Position numbers and translations under genes: made by a program. 64,000 nt of DNA. Source: an uncultured Clostridia bacterium. GTDB lineage: Bacteria; Bacillota; Clostridia; Oscillospirales; Acutalibacteraceae. Shown piece after piece: positions 62,719 to 64,000 of the stretch. The stretch spans positions 1 to 64,000 of the forward strand of contig CANQGM010000009.1 in the NCBI GenBank assembly GCA_947623205.1, read 5' to 3'. How positions within the stretch are numbered: the first letter of the stretch is position 1; every line of letters starts with the position of its first letter. The notes under the pieces are model-generated. The model was given only the letters and a program-made list of their open reading frames with translations. It made no database searches and was not told the DNA's origin.

Positions 62719-62752
62719 ATTATAATATCTTAAAGTGACTTAAAAGTGACTT
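62719..62752 (-). promoter_or_regulatory. ABC operon promoter with 11-bp direct repeats
   Basis: On the plus strand TAAAGTGACT (62731-62740) and AAAAGTGACT (62742-62751) repeat with an 11-bp period. On the minus strand TATAAT lies at 62724-62719 and the -35 position is occupied by the repeats instead of a good hexamer. This is how OmpR/PhoB-family activators work. Binding by the response regulator at 58571-59221 is inferred. Confidence 0.6.
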
Positions 62753-62918
62753 TTTATAGAAAATATAAACTTTTGTGCAGTTCACCCAACCTCCTTGTGC
62801 CGGAAAGCAAATACAGCTATATAAAACTATTGTTGCGGGCGCGGTTATGAATAATATCCGCTTAGAGCGCAGCACGGTACTCCGTATTCCAACAGTAAAA
62901 GCAATATTAAAAAGGTGC

Positions 62919-62947
62919 TTGCAATTTATAGTAAAACAATGTACAAT
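62919..62947 (+). promoter_or_regulatory. Promoter of the thi operon
   Basis: TTGCAA (62919-62924), 17 bases, TACAAT (62942-62947), about 20 bases before the TPP riboswitch. Between 62753 and 62918 I see no gene. Confidence 0.65.
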
Positions 62948-62966
62948 AGATACAACAATTAAAAAG

Positions 62967-63050
62967 ACGGGAGCTTGTGTTACAGGCTGAGAGGAAGGTA
63001 TGACCTTCGACCGATAACCTGATTTGGATAATGCCAACGTAGGAATTCTG
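62967..63050 (+). promoter_or_regulatory. TPP riboswitch (THI element)
   Basis: CGGGAGC, then ACAGGCTGAGAGG (CTGAGA at 62988-62993), and the pyrophosphate-side core CCTGATTTGGATAATGCCA followed by ACGTAGGAA (about 63019-63047) are the invariant TPP aptamer segments. Ends are approximate. It precedes thiS. Confidence 0.96.
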
Positions 63051-63066
63051 GGAATAGTTTATTTAC

Positions 63067-63105
63067 GGGAAGTTGTCAAATCGTCGGCTTCCCGCTTTTG
63101 TTTTA
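63067..63105 (+). terminator. Terminator of the TPP riboswitch
   Basis: CGGGAAG (63067-63073) pairs with CTTCCCG (63089-63095), then a T-rich tract. TPP binding would favour this hairpin and switch thiS-thiF-thiG off. Confidence 0.8.
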
Positions 63106-63121
63106 TACGGAGGTAAATAAA

Positions 63122-63316
63122 ATGGTAAAAATCAACGGAGAGATTTTTGATATTGCAGGTAAAACGCTGGCCGACTACCTTGCATCCATAAATTACGATT
63201 TTAAACGAATCGCCGTAGAACGCAACGGTTATATTGTACCAAAAGCACAGTACGGCGAAACTGTGCTGATTGACGGCGACATTGTTGAGATCGTCAATTT
63301 TGTGGGAGGTGGCTGA
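63122..63316 (+). CDS. thiS: Sulfur carrier protein ThiS
   Basis: A 64-residue ubiquitin-like protein that carries sulfur as a C-terminal thiocarboxylate for the thiazole of thiamin. It has the MVKINGEIFD start, VERNGYIVPKAQYGETVL and the ending VNFVGGG with the required Gly-Gly. ACGGAGG precedes ATG 63122. Its stop lies within the ThiF start region, so the two are coupled. Confidence 0.95.
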   Translation: MVKINGEIFDIAGKTLADYLASINYDFKRIAVERNGYIVPKAQYGETVLIDGDIVEIVNFVGGG

Positions 63317-63317
63317 G

Positions 63318-63953
63318 CTGATACCCACAAAAGATGAAATGATAAAAGCGTTGGAAGAACGTCAGGGAAAAAAATTGCAAGAAAAATTCTCTGCTGCTAC
63401 GGTAGCCGTATGCGGTCTTGGCGGACTCGGTTCCAACATCTCCATATCTCTCGCCCGTGCAGGAATCGGAAAGCTTATTCTTATTGATTTCGACCGAGTG
63501 GATATTACCAACCTGCACCGACAACAGTATAAAGCGTCACAAATCGGCAGATACAAGGCGGACGCATTGTCCGAAAACCTAAAAGAAATAGCACCTTACA
63601 CAGAGCTTGAAGCACATAATGTTAAAATTACGGAAAATAATGCGGTGAGATTGCTCAAAGAAGCCGATATCATATGTGAAGCGTTTGATGTTGCGGAAGG
63701 TAAGGCTATGCTGACAAACACAGTGCTTGAATCAATACCTGACAAGTTTCTGGTAGCCGCCTCAGGTATGGCGGGAATGGGCAGTGCAAACAACATTAAG
63801 ACCCGAAAGGTAATGAACCGATTTTATCTTTGCGGAGATGAAATCAGCGAAGTAGCAGAATCAGAAAGCCTTGTGTCCTCCCGAGTTATGCTGTGTGCCG
63901 CACATCAGGCGCATATGGTCCTGCGTATTTTAGCAGAAAAACTTGACACATAA
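63318..63953 (+). CDS. thiF: ThiS adenylyltransferase ThiF
   Basis: A ~211-residue E1-like enzyme that adenylates the ThiS C-terminus. The ATP loop VCGLGGLGSNISISLARAG (about 29-47), the adenylate motif DFDRVDITNLHRQQY and the C-terminal VMLCAAHQAHMVLRIL fit the short clostridial ThiF form, without the CxxC zinc site of larger ones. The start is uncertain: CTG 63318 gives IPTKDEM, which resembles ThiF N-termini, and sits six bases after GGAGGTG; GTG 63309 overlaps that site. A frame extends upstream through thiS but is not ThiF-like. Confidence 0.92.
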   Translation: MIPTKDEMIKALEERQGKKLQEKFSAATVAVCGLGGLGSNISISLARAGIGKLILIDFDRVDITNLHRQQYKASQIGRYKADALSENLKEIAPYTELEAHNVKITENNAVRLLKEADIICEAFDVAEGKAMLTNTVLESIPDKFLVAASGMAGMGSANNIKTRKVMNRFYLCGDEISEVAESESLVSSRVMLCAAHQAHMVLRILAEKLDT

Positions 63954-63971
63954 AGAAAGAAGGACAATCAA

Positions 63972-64000
63972 ATGGACAACGATAAACTTATTATAGGCGG
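63972..64000 (+). CDS. thiG: Thiazole synthase ThiG, first codons only
   Basis: ATG 63972 after AAGAAGGAC opens MDNDKLIIGG before the window ends. D-KLIIGG is the usual start of ThiG, which makes the thiazole phosphate from deoxyxylulose phosphate, glycine iminium and ThiS thiocarboxylate, and thiG commonly follows thiS-thiF. Confidence 0.85.

Noticed and set aside
62775..62990. 71-codon plus-strand frame before the thi operon
   Set aside because: It runs into the TPP aptamer, lacks a ribosome site and encodes no recognisable protein.
1..64000. CRISPR arrays, complete transposases, prophage genes and tRNAs
   Set aside because: No regularly spaced short repeats, transposase motifs, phage structural genes or tRNA-like cloverleaf sequences were found on reading.

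Overview
The window looks like a chromosomal segment of a low-to-mid G+C, Gram-positive, endospore-forming anaerobe of the class Clostridia, most likely Oscillospirales/Ruminococcaceae-like. Supporting signs are SpoIIID and SpoVAE, a pyruvate formate-lyase operon behind a ZTP riboswitch, a dockerin-bearing secreted protease, strong Shine-Dalgarno sequences with frequent GTG/TTG starts, and consensus sigma-A promoters. The species cannot be fixed from the sequence alone. The first ~7.6 kb (giant protease, ABC-transporter relic, TetR regulator) is visibly more G+C-rich than the rest and may be an acquired or variable segment.

Layout. 1-7.6 kb: a >2,087-residue secreted subtilase running off the left edge, a deletion-fused ABC transporter remnant and its TetR regulator. 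7.9-11.4 kb: spoIIID with a sigma-E-like promoter, a DegT-type aminotransferase and adenine deaminase. 11.5-15.1 kb: pflB-pflA-hypoxanthine DNA glycosylase, transcribed leftward from a ZTP riboswitch with terminator. 15.2-22.1 kb: HD phosphohydrolase and DUF5662 proteins, an L,D-transpeptidase, a binding-protein/peptidoglycan-binding fusion lipoprotein, a DUF815 AAA+ ATPase, a solitary 5S rRNA with its own promoter and terminator, an FkbM methyltransferase and a membrane protein. 22.2-25.2 kb: mgtE behind a leader containing a putative 28-codon upstream ORF with competing helices, then an acyltransferase. 25.5-33.4 kb: the folate/B12 methionine set metF, a separate MetH activation domain and metH; then a CapD-like nucleotide-sugar enzyme and glmS. 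33.5-39.2 kb: ribF, NUDIX hydrolase, M14 carboxypeptidase, asparagine synthase with an acidic tail, DUF554 protein.

39.2-48 kb is a complete leftward arginine cluster (argG-argH-argC-argJ-argB-GNAT-argD-argF) with an ArgR-type ARG box just upstream of the argG promoter. 48.2-51.4 kb holds a flavin reductase-like protein, a Crp/Fnr regulator and divergent leuCD. 51.5-56.3 kb is a Gld-like ABC operon (ATPase, permease, GldG-like, DUF4340). 56.5-57.3 kb: spoVAE and ruvX. 57.4-62.7 kb: an MacB/FtsX-type ABC transporter and a two-component system on the same strand; the ABC promoter has 11-bp direct repeats in place of a -35 box, suggesting control by the adjacent response regulator. 62.9-64 kb: a TPP riboswitch with terminator controls thiS-thiF-thiG, the last cut by the window edge.

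The most noteworthy items are the mgtE leader ORF with mutually exclusive helices (a possible translation-coupled Mg2+ sensor), the GNAT protein embedded in an arginine operon that lacks argA, the lipoprotein fusion of a metal/cofactor binding protein to a peptidoglycan anchor, the protease with an internal dockerin, and the predicted direct-repeat operator of the ABC/two-component cluster. No CRISPR array, complete transposon, prophage or tRNA gene was seen.
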